From positions 1 through 64,000 of the forward strand of contig JAIEMQ010000038.1 in NCBI GenBank assembly GCA_019752015.1: 64,000 nt of DNA, in the 5' to 3' direction. Under the pieces are notes generated by a model. It saw nothing but the letters and a program-made list of their open reading frames with translations, ran no database searches and was not told the DNA's origin. The translations under genes were made by a program, and so were the position numbers. This DNA is from Cyanobacteriota bacterium. GTDB taxonomy: Bacteria > Acidobacteriota > Vicinamibacteria > Vicinamibacterales > UBA2999. Below are positions 36,204-46,201 of the stretch, piece after piece; positions within the stretch are counted from its first letter, which is position 1, and the number at the start of each line of letters is the position of its first letter.

Positions 36204-38489
36204 TCAGTCCCGTCTTCGGGTCGTTCGATGAGTCGGCGGTGCGTTCCATGGATCCTCCGGCCATGGATGCTTTGGATAGCGCCCTCGCAATTCTTTTCGC
36301 ACTTCGGGATACGTCCGCTCCCAGAAACTCTTGAGGTCCTGGGTGGTTTGGACGGGTCTGCCGTTCGGCGCCAGGAGATGAAACGTGATCGGCGTTCGCG
36401 ACGGCCCGATGCGCGGCGTCTCGCCCAACCCGAACAGCTCTTGCAATTTTACCGAAACCGACAAGGTGCCATCGGCCTCGTAATTGATCGTCATGTCGCG
36501 CCCGCTCGGCACTTTGAGAGTCCCGGGCGCGGCCGCGGCCAAACGCTTGCGCACATCCCACGGCAGCGTGTCTTCGCTGATGACAATGTCCTGCACCCGG
36601 CGCGCATTCACGGCGGCGGCGAACACCAGATCGCTGACATCGAGCTCGATCCCGCCGAACTTGAGGCGCTGCAGCAGGCGCGCGGTCTGCTTGTCGGGGC
36701 CGCGCTCCATCCACGCGGCCGCGAGCACGGCGGCGGTCATGTCGAGCGTGGCCGGCCGCTGCCGTTCCACCAGCACGAGCTCGCCGTACCAGTCGATCTC
36801 GAGCGTGCTGACGGATCCTGACTCGTTGAGTCTCTGCTCGATCGTCGATCGCGTCGGTGACAACCACTCGCGTTCGATCGCCGACGCGAGCCGCAGCAGC
36901 GCCTGCGTTGTTGCGGTCTTTCGTCCAGATGTGACGTCGAGCGCGATCATCCATTCGGCGCCCTCGGCTCCGCTGTCCTTCGCGATCACGGCGCCATGTC
37001 CGCTCGCCATCGTTACTGTTTCGCGATCACGTCTCTTGGCAACTCGATCGGGATAGCCGGCGAGCAGCGCGCGCCGCAGCTCGGTGTCGCTCACGTGAGC
37101 GCGATAGCGAGCGCCAACGACGTTCTTAGCGGCGTTTGAAAGGTTCTGCTCAACCAGGCGATGATCGGCCGCCGCGGGCTCGGATAATCGTGCGCATGCG
37201 GCGCAGCCTTCGAACGAGCCGTGCGCGGCCAGAAGCACTCGAGCCAGCCGCGGACTGAGCGGCAGCCGCTGCATCTGCCGGCCAATGTCGGTCAGGCCGC
37301 GATCGTCGATGGCGCCAAGCTGTTGAAGAAGAGACATCGCCGCCGCGATGCGATCGGGCGACGGCGGATCGAACCACTCGAACGAATCAGGTCGAGATCC
37401 CCACGCCAGGACGGATAACAACAACCCCGTCAGATCGACGCGATGAATGTCCGGTTCGCGATGCGGCCGCAATCGATCGCGCGGGTCCCACAAGCGGCGA
37501 GCGATGCCGGGGCCGAGTCGCGCAGCGCGGCCGGCACGCTGATCGGCGCTGTCGATCGTAATGCGTTCCGTCGTCAGCGAATCGATTGCGCGCGCCTCGT
37601 CATACCGCGCCACCTTCTGCAGCCCGGTGTCGATCACCGTTGTCACGCCACTGACAGTCAGCGAGGTTTCTGCGATGTTGGTGGCGACAATGACTCTGCG
37701 TCCCGCCTTCACACCAAGGTGCTTCGCCGAGGCGGGCTCGTTCATTGAGAGCGCGGCGTCCTGCGCGGCTGAATCGAGTGAACCGTGAAGCGGCACGAGC
37801 TCAACATCGTGTTGTCGCGCAATCGCTTGCGACTCTGCGATGGCCGCCTGAATCTCGCGCGCACCCGGAAGGAAGCAGAGCACATTGCCCGTGGTTCGCG
37901 GCAAAAGATTGCCGAGCGCATCTGCCACGGACTCGCCTGGTGCGTACTCCGCCGTCAGGGGATGCAGCGATCCAGGCACCTCGATGATTTCGCAGCCGCC
38001 AAGAAACCGCGACACCGGTTCCGGATCGAGCGTCGCCGACATCACGACAATGCGAAGATCCGTCCGCGCGAGCCACGCCTGCTTGGCGAGCGCGAGGCCG
38101 AGATCGGCGTGGACGCTGCGTTCGTGAAATTCGTCGATGACCACGGTGGCCACGTCGCTGAGCAGCGGATCCTGCTGCACGTACGCCGTCAGGATGCCTT
38201 CAGTGACGACCAGCACACGAGTCTCGTTCGTGAACTGCCGCTCGAAACGGATGTGCCAGCCGATCTCCCTGCCGATCGTCCAGTTGCGCTCGGCGGCGAT
38301 GCGGCGCGCCATGGCGCGCGCGGCGACGCGGCGCGGCTGGAGCAGCAGCACGCGCCCGCGATCGACCAGCGCCGGCGGCACGCGCGTGGTTTTCCCCGCG
38401 CCCGGCGCGGCGATCACCACGAGAGCGCGATGATCGTTCAACAGCGATCGGGCGCGCTCGATGTGCGCGTCGACCGGAAGTGGCAGCAC
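36204..38489 (-). CDS. hrpB: ATP-dependent helicase HrpB
   Basis: 761 aa, DEAH/RHA-type helicase. Walker A APGAGKTT at 28-35, motif II DEFH in VIDEFHERS, motif III SAT in VMSATLD, then the helicase C domain with ATNIAETSLTV and the QRAGRAARLGPG motif, and the HrpB C-terminal domain. The GTG start overlaps the kinase stop (TAGTG), so it is co-transcribed with the kinase. The biological role of HrpB is poorly known in general. Confidence 0.95.
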   Translation of the reverse strand: MLPLPVDAHIERARSLLNDHRALVVIAAPGAGKTTRVPPALVDRGRVLLLQPRRVAARAMARRIAAERNWTIGREIGWHIRFERQFTNETRVLVVTEGILTAYVQQDPLLSDVATVVIDEFHERSVHADLGLALAKQAWLARTDLRIVVMSATLDPEPVSRFLGGCEIIEVPGSLHPLTAEYAPGESVADALGNLLPRTTGNVLCFLPGAREIQAAIAESQAIARQHDVELVPLHGSLDSAAQDAALSMNEPASAKHLGVKAGRRVIVATNIAETSLTVSGVTTVIDTGLQKVARYDEARAIDSLTTERITIDSADQRAGRAARLGPGIARRLWDPRDRLRPHREPDIHRVDLTGLLLSVLAWGSRPDSFEWFDPPSPDRIAAAMSLLQQLGAIDDRGLTDIGRQMQRLPLSPRLARVLLAAHGSFEGCAACARLSEPAAADHRLVEQNLSNAAKNVVGARYRAHVSDTELRRALLAGYPDRVAKRRDRETVTMASGHGAVIAKDSGAEGAEWMIALDVTSGRKTATTQALLRLASAIEREWLSPTRSTIEQRLNESGSVSTLEIDWYGELVLVERQRPATLDMTAAVLAAAWMERGPDKQTARLLQRLKFGGIELDVSDLVFAAAVNARRVQDIVISEDTLPWDVRKRLAAAAPGTLKVPSGRDMTINYEADGTLSVSVKLQELFGLGETPRIGPSRTPITFHLLAPNGRPVQTTQDLKSFWERTYPEVRKELRGRYPKHPWPEDPWNAPPTHRTTRRRD

Positions 38490-41400
38490 TAGCTGCTGAT
38501 CTTACGCTGGGCTTCGTGAACGCGATCGCGGTCGAGGTCGCCGTCTTTCCAATAGCCGACGAACCGGCGGTAGGCTTCGCGTGCCTTCGGCGCGTTGCCC
38601 TGCTGCTCGTAGATGCGCCCGAGGTAATAGAAACTGCGCACGAACGGGATGGGGTTCGAAATGCGCTCGAGGCCGGCGGCCGCGGCCTTTTCGAGCCAGG
38701 GCAACGCGTCGTCCGCGCGACCGGATTCGAAGTACGCCTGTCCCAGCGCCGACCAAATCAGAACGTGCTGCGGGTTCCCGAATAGAGCGCCGGTGCGCGG
38801 CGTCAGCGCCGCCTGCGCGTCTTCGAGCGGCTTGATCGCCGCCTGCGGTTCGCCGCGCACCAGCGCGGCCAGTCCGCGCGCGACATTCACGCCGCGTTGA
38901 TCGCGAGCGGTCGCCAGCGGATCGATCATCGTCGTGAGCGTGGCAATCGCCGCCGCCGCATCCGATCCGCGTCGCGCCGCCGACAGCGCGCGAGCCTGCA
39001 TGGACAGCGCCGCCGGTTCGCCAGGACGCCCTTTCGTGTCCGTGACCGCCTGCTGGGCCTCTTTGACCGCGAGTTCCGCGCGGCCTTGCGCCATCAATAC
39101 GGTCGCGGCGTAAACGTGTCCTTCGCCGGACCTCGTGCCGGGGACGCTGTAGGCGGCCGCCGTTCGTTGCGCCCACTGCAGCGCCTCAGCGCCGCGGCCG
39201 TTGAACAGGCTTAACGCGTAATGGCTTCGAGCACCCATCCACCGCGGTGTCTGATCGGCGGATTTCCAGAGCGTGTCGGCGCTCGCCGCCGCGGCGGTCC
39301 AGTCCTCGCGCATCAACTCCGCCAGCGCCCGCCCCGCCAGTGGATTCGGCTCGTTCGCATCAAGCAGGACCGCTTGCGCGAATTCGCGCACCGCGTCTTC
39401 GGGCCGGTTCAGGCCGAGCAGCACGCCGCCGGCGGCGGTGTGTGCCGCCGCACTCTCGGGGTTCCTCTTCAAATACCCGTTGAGCACGTCGAGTCCACGC
39501 TCGCCGTCACCGCTCGCGAGCAGGGCGAAGGCCATGTTCTGGTAGGTAATGGCATACGTGCCGCTGCGCCGCACCAGCTCCTGATACTGCTCGATCGACT
39601 CGGGATACCGCTCCAACTGCAGATAAATCAAGCCGAGGTTGTGACGGCACCCTTGACTGCCTGGATCGAAATCGGCGCATTTCTTGTACGCATCGATGGC
39701 GCGGCCAAGGGTTTGTGGCCGCCCTGAGTAATGGAAACCCTCGATGTAGAAACGCTCGCGCGGCGTCAACCGATCCGCGAGCTTGAGGGCCTGCGACGCA
39801 TACTTCTCGCGCAAGTCGAAGCGGCCCATGTTGCTCTGCACGACAGCCAGCTTCGCGTAGGCAACGGCAAAGGCCGGGTCGATGGCGACCGCCCTTTCGA
39901 ACAGCGCCGCGGCTTCGCGCTCGCGATAACGCTCGTGGAGATTGATGCCTTCGGCGTACAAGCGGTACGCCTCGATCGACGAAGTCGTGACGTCGCCGAG
40001 ACCGCGATCGAGGCCGCCTTCGTTGATTTGCGGGACTGGTTGCGTCAGCAATCCGGCGCCGGCCCGAACGCCTTCGAACTTCGTGCGGATGCGGCGCGAC
40101 AGGTCGTCGATCATCGCGAACAGCGCGCCGGCGCCGGCCCCCTCGACGCGCTCGGACGATTCGATGCGTCCTGTCTTCGCGTCCTGCAACCGTACGTTGA
40201 TGCGAATCGACTCGCCCGATTTCATGTAGCTGCCGACGACCACGCGATCGACGCCGGTGCGCGCGGCGACGGTGTTGATCACTTCCGGCGTCAGCACGCG
40301 ATCGTCCTGGCGATTGAGCTCCGCGAGGATGCCGTAGAGCCGATCGGTGCCCACGACCTCGATGTCGCTCGACTGCGACAGGTCGGTCACCACCATCTCG
40401 GTGATGCCGGTCCGCATCCAGTCGAGCTCCTTGTCGCCGCTGGTGTTGTCGAAGTAGAGGACCGCCACCGAGGGTTTGCCGGTCGCATCCGCCGGGGCCG
40501 GGCTGGTCGCGGCCCGGCTGCGCAGCAGCGGAATGCCGGCCACGACCGTGATGCCGGCCACCGCGGCCGCCACCATCGCGAGACGCGGGATCGGCCGCGG
40601 CATGCGGCCGGTCACGACCGGTGCGGCATGCGTGGCCGTGTCCAGCCGCCGCCGCGCGGCGCGCAGATCGACGGCCAGATCCTTCATGCCCTGGTAGCGG
40701 TCCGCGGGATCCTTGGCCAGGCACTTGTCGACGATGCGTTGAATATCGGCGGAGACGTCGCTCATCACCGACGGCCCGAGTGCCGGCAAACGCGGCGCGG
40801 CGTGATGCAGGATCGCGCTGGCCGTCTCGATGCCGGTTTTGCCGCGGAACGGCGGCTCCCCCGCAAGCATCTCGTGCAGCATGATGCCGAACGAGAAAAT
40901 GTCGCTGCGCAGATCGACCACGTCGCCGCGCGCCTGCTCGGGCGACATGTAGGTCATCGTCCCGACGACGACACCGGCGGCCGTATCGTGACTCGTCTTG
41001 GTGGCGCCGTGTTCGGCGGCGAACTCGATCAGCTTGGCAATGCCGAAGTCGATGATCTTGGCGTGGCCTTCGTCCGTGACCATGACGTTCGCGGGTTTCA
41101 GGTCGCGATGGATCACGCCCTTGTCGTGGGCGCGCGCCAGTCCGGCCGCGGCCTCCGCGGCGAGCTCGAGCGTTCTCGCCACCGGCAGCCGGCCGCGCTT
41201 GAGCAGGTCGCTGATCTTGTCGCCGCGAATCAGCTCCATCGCGATGAAGGCGCGGCCGTCGACTTCGTCGGCCTCGTGGATGACCGCGATATGCGGATGC
41301 TCCAGCGCCGACGCTGCTTGCGCCTCCTTGAGGAAGCGCCGCCGCCGATCGGCATCGTCGGTCAGATCGTCAGGCAGGACCTTGAGGGCGACATCGCGGT

Positions 41401-41500
41401 TCAACCGCGTGTCGGTGGCGCGATACACGATGCCCATGCCGCCGCGGCTGAGTTCTTCGTGGACGCGGTAATGACCGAGGGTTTGACCGCTCAATTCCAT
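38489..41500 (-). CDS. Ser/Thr protein kinase with TolB-like and TPR sensor region
   Basis: 1003 aa. The cytoplasmic PknB-like kinase domain at 10-285 has Lys40, the catalytic loop HRDLKPAN at 131-138 and DFG at 151-153, all intact. One membrane helix lies at about 307-326. The outside part holds a TolB-N/FlgO-like domain (VAVLYFDNTSGDKELDWM) at about 345-480 and roughly ten TPR units at 500-1000. This kinase-TM-TPR layout is common in Acidobacteria and Planctomycetes; the substrate is unknown. It lies upstream of hrpB and diverges from thiC. Confidence 0.92.
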   Translation of the reverse strand: MELSGQTLGHYRVHEELSRGGMGIVYRATDTRLNRDVALKVLPDDLTDDADRRRRFLKEAQAASALEHPHIAVIHEADEVDGRAFIAMELIRGDKISDLLKRGRLPVARTLELAAEAAAGLARAHDKGVIHRDLKPANVMVTDEGHAKIIDFGIAKLIEFAAEHGATKTSHDTAAGVVVGTMTYMSPEQARGDVVDLRSDIFSFGIMLHEMLAGEPPFRGKTGIETASAILHHAAPRLPALGPSVMSDVSADIQRIVDKCLAKDPADRYQGMKDLAVDLRAARRRLDTATHAAPVVTGRMPRPIPRLAMVAAAVAGITVVAGIPLLRSRAATSPAPADATGKPSVAVLYFDNTSGDKELDWMRTGITEMVVTDLSQSSDIEVVGTDRLYGILAELNRQDDRVLTPEVINTVAARTGVDRVVVGSYMKSGESIRINVRLQDAKTGRIESSERVEGAGAGALFAMIDDLSRRIRTKFEGVRAGAGLLTQPVPQINEGGLDRGLGDVTTSSIEAYRLYAEGINLHERYREREAAALFERAVAIDPAFAVAYAKLAVVQSNMGRFDLREKYASQALKLADRLTPRERFYIEGFHYSGRPQTLGRAIDAYKKCADFDPGSQGCRHNLGLIYLQLERYPESIEQYQELVRRSGTYAITYQNMAFALLASGDGERGLDVLNGYLKRNPESAAAHTAAGGVLLGLNRPEDAVREFAQAVLLDANEPNPLAGRALAELMREDWTAAAASADTLWKSADQTPRWMGARSHYALSLFNGRGAEALQWAQRTAAAYSVPGTRSGEGHVYAATVLMAQGRAELAVKEAQQAVTDTKGRPGEPAALSMQARALSAARRGSDAAAAIATLTTMIDPLATARDQRGVNVARGLAALVRGEPQAAIKPLEDAQAALTPRTGALFGNPQHVLIWSALGQAYFESGRADDALPWLEKAAAAGLERISNPIPFVRSFYYLGRIYEQQGNAPKAREAYRRFVGYWKDGDLDRDRVHEAQRKISS

Positions 41501-41567
41501 GCTTGGGGGCTTTCGCAGCGCATTCTATCCCACAGCTCATTCATGACTCCGTGATAACGTGAGTGCT

Positions 41568-43287
<1,720 letters not shown>

Positions 43288-43300
43288 GCTGTGTGGCTGG

Positions 43301-43317
43301 CCCCGCCTCCGGCGGGG
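43301..43317. terminator. GC hairpin between thiC and the convergent gene
   Basis: CCCCGCC at 43301-43307 pairs with GGCGGGG at 43311-43317 around tcc. There is no T tract on either side, so termination strength is uncertain; it may instead be a trimmed copy of the palindromic repeat. Confidence 0.5.
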
Positions 43318-43320
43318 CGG

Positions 43321-43884
43321 CTAACGCGGCGCAGGGACGATCTGGATCACCGTCGCGAAACGCGCGGGCGTCCCGTCCTTCTTCGGATTCGGATAGCCCG
43401 CCGATCCGCCGAACGAGTAGTCCTTGATCGTCACGCCCGGCGGGAAGGCCATCGACTCGTCGCGGAACTTGACCGTCTCGAACATGTGCGTCGGCGGCGC
43501 TTCGTACAACTCATCGCCCTTGTTCTTCAACACCGTCTTGTAGAACGCGACGAGATCGGCGTACGGGACCGTGCTGCCGAAAATGTAGAAGCGCTGTCCG
43601 CGGCCGGCGTCGTAAGACGTCAGGAACACCGCTGACGGATAGATCGGCGCGCCTAACATTGCTTCAGTCGGCGCGCCTGGTGCCTGGGGTGCCTGAGGTG
43701 CCTGGGGTGCCTGAGGTGCCTGGGGTGCCGAAGGTGCCTGAGGTGCCTGGGGTGCCTGGGTGCTTGGTGCTGGCGGCGGCTGCGCCGGCTTCTGCGTATT
43801 CGGCCGCGGGAACGGCTGCGGCGTCTGCGCCAACGCAACAGTGGCGCACAAGCTCAACACGGAAACGCAGAAACACCGGAACAC
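43321..43884 (-). CDS. Secreted protein with APQ repeats, family unknown
   Basis: 187 aa from the GTG at 43884, chosen because a perfect TATAAT ends 6 nt upstream. The signal peptide is about 1-20 (TVALAQ). Residues 25-65 are a Pro/Ala/Gln repeat (APQ units) encoded by a 9-bp tandem repeat, probably an extended linker. The C-terminal domain at about 70-187 (APIYPSAVFLTSYDAG, RFYIFGSTVPYADLVAFYK) is globular and unrecognised. It diverges from the M20 gene across 19 bp. Confidence 0.75.
   Translation of the reverse strand: MFRCFCVSVLSLCATVALAQTPQPFPRPNTQKPAQPPPAPSTQAPQAPQAPSAPQAPQAPQAPQAPQAPGAPTEAMLGAPIYPSAVFLTSYDAGRGQRFYIFGSTVPYADLVAFYKTVLKNKGDELYEAPPTHMFETVKFRDESMAFPPGVTIKDYSFGGSAGYPNPKKDGTPARFATVIQIVPAPR
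43674..43768. repeat. 9-bp tandem repeat coding for APQ units
   Basis: Alternating tgcctgggg and tgcctgagg nonamers run for about ten units. The repeat stays in frame with the minus-strand gene, so copy-number change would lengthen or shorten the protein linker without frameshift. Confidence 0.85.
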
Positions 43885-43889
43885 GAAAC

Positions 43890-43896
43890 TATTATA
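43890..43896. promoter_or_regulatory. Shared bidirectional -10 (TATAAT / TATTAT)
   Basis: TATAAT at 43896-43891 on the minus strand ends 6 nt before the GTG at 43884. On the plus strand the overlapping TATTAT (43890-43895) ends 8 nt before the TTG at 43904. One seven-base patch therefore serves both genes. Confidence 0.6.
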
Positions 43897-43903
43897 GGGC
43901 TGC

Positions 43904-45046
43904 TTGAAGGCGTACCTGGAATTCTGCCTGGCGAACCAGGACTGGCTGCTGGAACTGATCGAATCGCTGGTCGCCATTGAATCGCCCAGCGACGATCCGG
44001 CCGCGGTCAATCGCTGCGGCAACGAGCTGGCGTCGCGGCTGGAGGCGATCGGCGGCGCGATCACGCGGGTGCCGTCGGCGGCGGCCGGCGATCACTTGCG
44101 CGCGAGCTTCGGCAGCGGATCGAAACAGGTCCTGCTGCTCGGCCACTTCGACACGGTGTGGCCGATCGGGCAGCTCGATCGCATGCCGCTCAAGCACGAG
44201 GGCGGCCGATTGTATGGCCCCGGCGTGTTCGACATGAAGGCGGGCATTGGCCTGGCCATGCTGGCGACGCGCGCCCTGATCGAGCACGGCAAGCTCGATG
44301 ACTCGCGGATCGTGATGCTGTGGACGACGGATGAAGAAGTCGGCAGCAAGACCTCGCGCGCGTTGATCGAAGCGGAGGCCACCAGGAGCGATGCCGTGCT
44401 GGTCTTCGAGCCGTCGCTACCGGGCGGCGCGCTGAAGACCAGCCGCAAGGGCGTCGGGCAATTCGAAATGATTGCGGGCGGAGTATCGGCGCACGCCGGC
44501 CTCGATCCGGGCAAAGGCGTCAGCGCGATCCGCGAGCTCGCGCGCCAGATCACGGCGATCGACGATCTGCAGGATCCCGCGAATGGAGTGACGTTGACCG
44601 TGGGTCTTGTTTCGGGAGGCACGCGCGCCAACGTCGTTCCCGCTGAAGCCCGCGCCACCATCGACGCGCGCGCCATCACGCGCGCGGATGCCGATCGCGT
44701 GCAGCGCACCCTGCGATCTCTTCAGCCGCGGATCGCCGGCGCGTCGATTGAAGTGAGCGGCGGATTCGATCGGCCGCCCCTCGAGCGGACCGCGGCGGTC
44801 GAGCGTTTATTCAACCAGGCCAAAGCTGTTGCCGCGGAGATCGGCATCACGCTCGAAGAGGGCAGCGCTGGCGGCGGCTCCGATGGCAATTTCACCGCCG
44901 CGATCGGGGTGCCGACGCTCGACGGCTTCGGCGCGATCGGCGACGGCGCGCACGCCATTCACGAGCACGTCGAGGTCGACGCGCTCATTCCTCGGGCTGC
45001 CACGATTGCCGGTTTACTTCACAGCCTGGCTCGCCGGAGCTCGTAG
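43904..45046 (+). CDS. M20 family metallopeptidase (carboxypeptidase G2-like)
   Basis: 380 aa, two-zinc exopeptidase. Zinc and catalytic motifs are GHFDTVWP, GPGVFDMKAG, TTDEEVGS with the catalytic glutamate, EPSLPGG, and the final HAIHEHV histidine. A dimerisation domain lies at about 180-290. The TTG start fits the alignment of the N-terminal helix. No signal peptide is seen. The last residues (LARRSS) and stop are in a palindromic repeat, and the end overlaps the convergent radical SAM gene by 33 bp. Confidence 0.93.
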   Translation: MKAYLEFCLANQDWLLELIESLVAIESPSDDPAAVNRCGNELASRLEAIGGAITRVPSAAAGDHLRASFGSGSKQVLLLGHFDTVWPIGQLDRMPLKHEGGRLYGPGVFDMKAGIGLAMLATRALIEHGKLDDSRIVMLWTTDEEVGSKTSRALIEAEATRSDAVLVFEPSLPGGALKTSRKGVGQFEMIAGGVSAHAGLDPGKGVSAIRELARQITAIDDLQDPANGVTLTVGLVSGGTRANVVPAEARATIDARAITRADADRVQRTLRSLQPRIAGASIEVSGGFDRPPLERTAAVERLFNQAKAVAAEIGITLEEGSAGGGSDGNFTAAIGVPTLDGFGAIGDGAHAIHEHVEVDALIPRAATIAGLLHSLARRSS

Positions 45047-46063
45047 AGCGAAGGCGGCCGGGTCGTCTAGCACGCCTGACTCGAGCCGATTCTTAGAGGT
45101 CTTGGCGCGTCGGTCAGTCACGCCGTAGCGCTGGCGCATCAGCGACACCACTTCCTGCACGCGCTTCTCGTAATCCTTCTTCACGTAACGGCTCGCATAG
45201 AGCTCGTTGTACATCGGCACGAGCTCCGGATACTCGCGCTGCATGATCGACATGAAGTGTTCCTTGGTGCCGCCATCCATGTGCATGACCATCGCGCCGA
45301 TCGAGGTCGCGCCTGAGTCGGCGATGGCCTTGATCGTCGCCTCGATCTTCCGCGGCTGCGTCGAAAATCCAGGCACGATCGGCGCCATCAACACGCCGCA
45401 ATCAATCCCGGCATCGACGAGCTGACGCACGGCCTTCAATCGTTGCATCGGGTGCGCCACGCCGGGCTCGAGCTTGTCCCACGCATCCTCGTCAACGGTC
45501 GGCACGCTCATGTGCACGCGGCACGATGCAACCTTCGAAAGATCCTTCAGCACGTCGATATCGCGAACGACCATCGGTCCCTTGGTCACGATGCCGACTG
45601 GCGTGGCCGCATCGCGCAGCGCTTCGAGCACGCCGCGCGAAATCTTGTAGGTCCCTTCAATCGGTTGATAAGGATCCGTCGCGGTGCCGAAGCCGATGCT
45701 TTCTTTTTTCCACGACGGCCGATCGAGCTCGCGGCGCAGCACTTCGACGAAGTTGGTCTTGACGAAGATCACCGACGCGAACTGATCGCCGGCATCGAGC
45801 TCGAGGTGCGAGTGATAACGCCGCGCGAAGCAGTAGTGACACCCATGGGTGCAGCCGCGATACGGATTCAGGCTCCACGCCATGTACGCCTTGCCCTTGA
45901 CCTTGTTGAGCGCGGACTTGCAGCGGACTTCCTGGTAGGTCGCGGCATCGCCGCGGCGCTTCGCGTCTTTCAGGGCGGCGACGCCGCCTTCCTTGACGAT
46001 CTGCGCGACGTCGCGCGTCGTCGGCGTGATGTGGAGATCAAAAAGCAGGGGGAACATCGCCAT
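45014..46063 (-). CDS. Radical SAM protein of the Rv2578c / SplB-related family
   Basis: 349 aa. The [4Fe-4S] motif is Cys71-x3-Cys75-x2-Cys78 in YRGCTHGCHYCFARR. The GFGTATDPYQPIE and VGIVTKGPMVVRDIDVL stretches are typical of Rv2578c-like proteins. The reaction is unknown. The C-terminal FALRAPASQAVK is encoded by the palindromic repeat at 45024-45060. Upstream, 46064-46140 has a run of eight T's but no convincing promoter. Confidence 0.9.
   Translation of the reverse strand: MAMFPLLFDLHITPTTRDVAQIVKEGGVAALKDAKRRGDAATYQEVRCKSALNKVKGKAYMAWSLNPYRGCTHGCHYCFARRYHSHLELDAGDQFASVIFVKTNFVEVLRRELDRPSWKKESIGFGTATDPYQPIEGTYKISRGVLEALRDAATPVGIVTKGPMVVRDIDVLKDLSKVASCRVHMSVPTVDEDAWDKLEPGVAHPMQRLKAVRQLVDAGIDCGVLMAPIVPGFSTQPRKIEATIKAIADSGATSIGAMVMHMDGGTKEHFMSIMQREYPELVPMYNELYASRYVKKDYEKRVQEVVSLMRQRYGVTDRRAKTSKNRLESGVLDDPAAFALRAPASQAVK
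45024..45060. repeat. Palindromic repeat at the M20/radical SAM overlap
   Basis: Begins gcctggctcgccggagc and ends gcgaaggcgg, matching both ends of the ddl copy (gcctgcctcgccgaagc and gcgaaggcgg), with a shorter middle. It supplies the M20 stop and the C-terminal residues of both convergent proteins. Confidence 0.65.
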
Positions 46064-46166
46064 GAAGCGTCAAAGGGCGATTATTTCGCTTTTTTTTCGC
46101 TAAAACAATAGGAGCGGCTTGGCCCACTAGTACAGCGCGCGCAGCATTACTATGTCAACTAACACC

Positions 46167-46195
46167 TTGACTGTCCCATTACGATTGTTTACTGT
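46167..46195 (+). promoter_or_regulatory. Sigma70-type leaderless promoter of the AAA ATPase gene
   Basis: TTGACT at 46167-46172, a 17-bp spacer and TACTGT at 46190-46195, followed by six bases and the ATG at 46202. The rest of the 46064-46201 gap shows no gene. Confidence 0.65.
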
Positions 46196-46201
46196 CCCAA
46201 C

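Noticed and set aside
39731-41554. A 607-codon plus-strand frame opposite the Ser/Thr kinase
   Set aside because: No domain signal, and it runs antisense through conserved kinase and TPR motifs.
43674-43768. Possible CRISPR array
   Set aside because: The 9-bp units are contiguous without spacers and lie in frame in a coding sequence.
46064-46140. T8 run near 46091 as a terminator
   Set aside because: No stable stem precedes it in the direction of any gene, and it lies upstream of the radical SAM gene.
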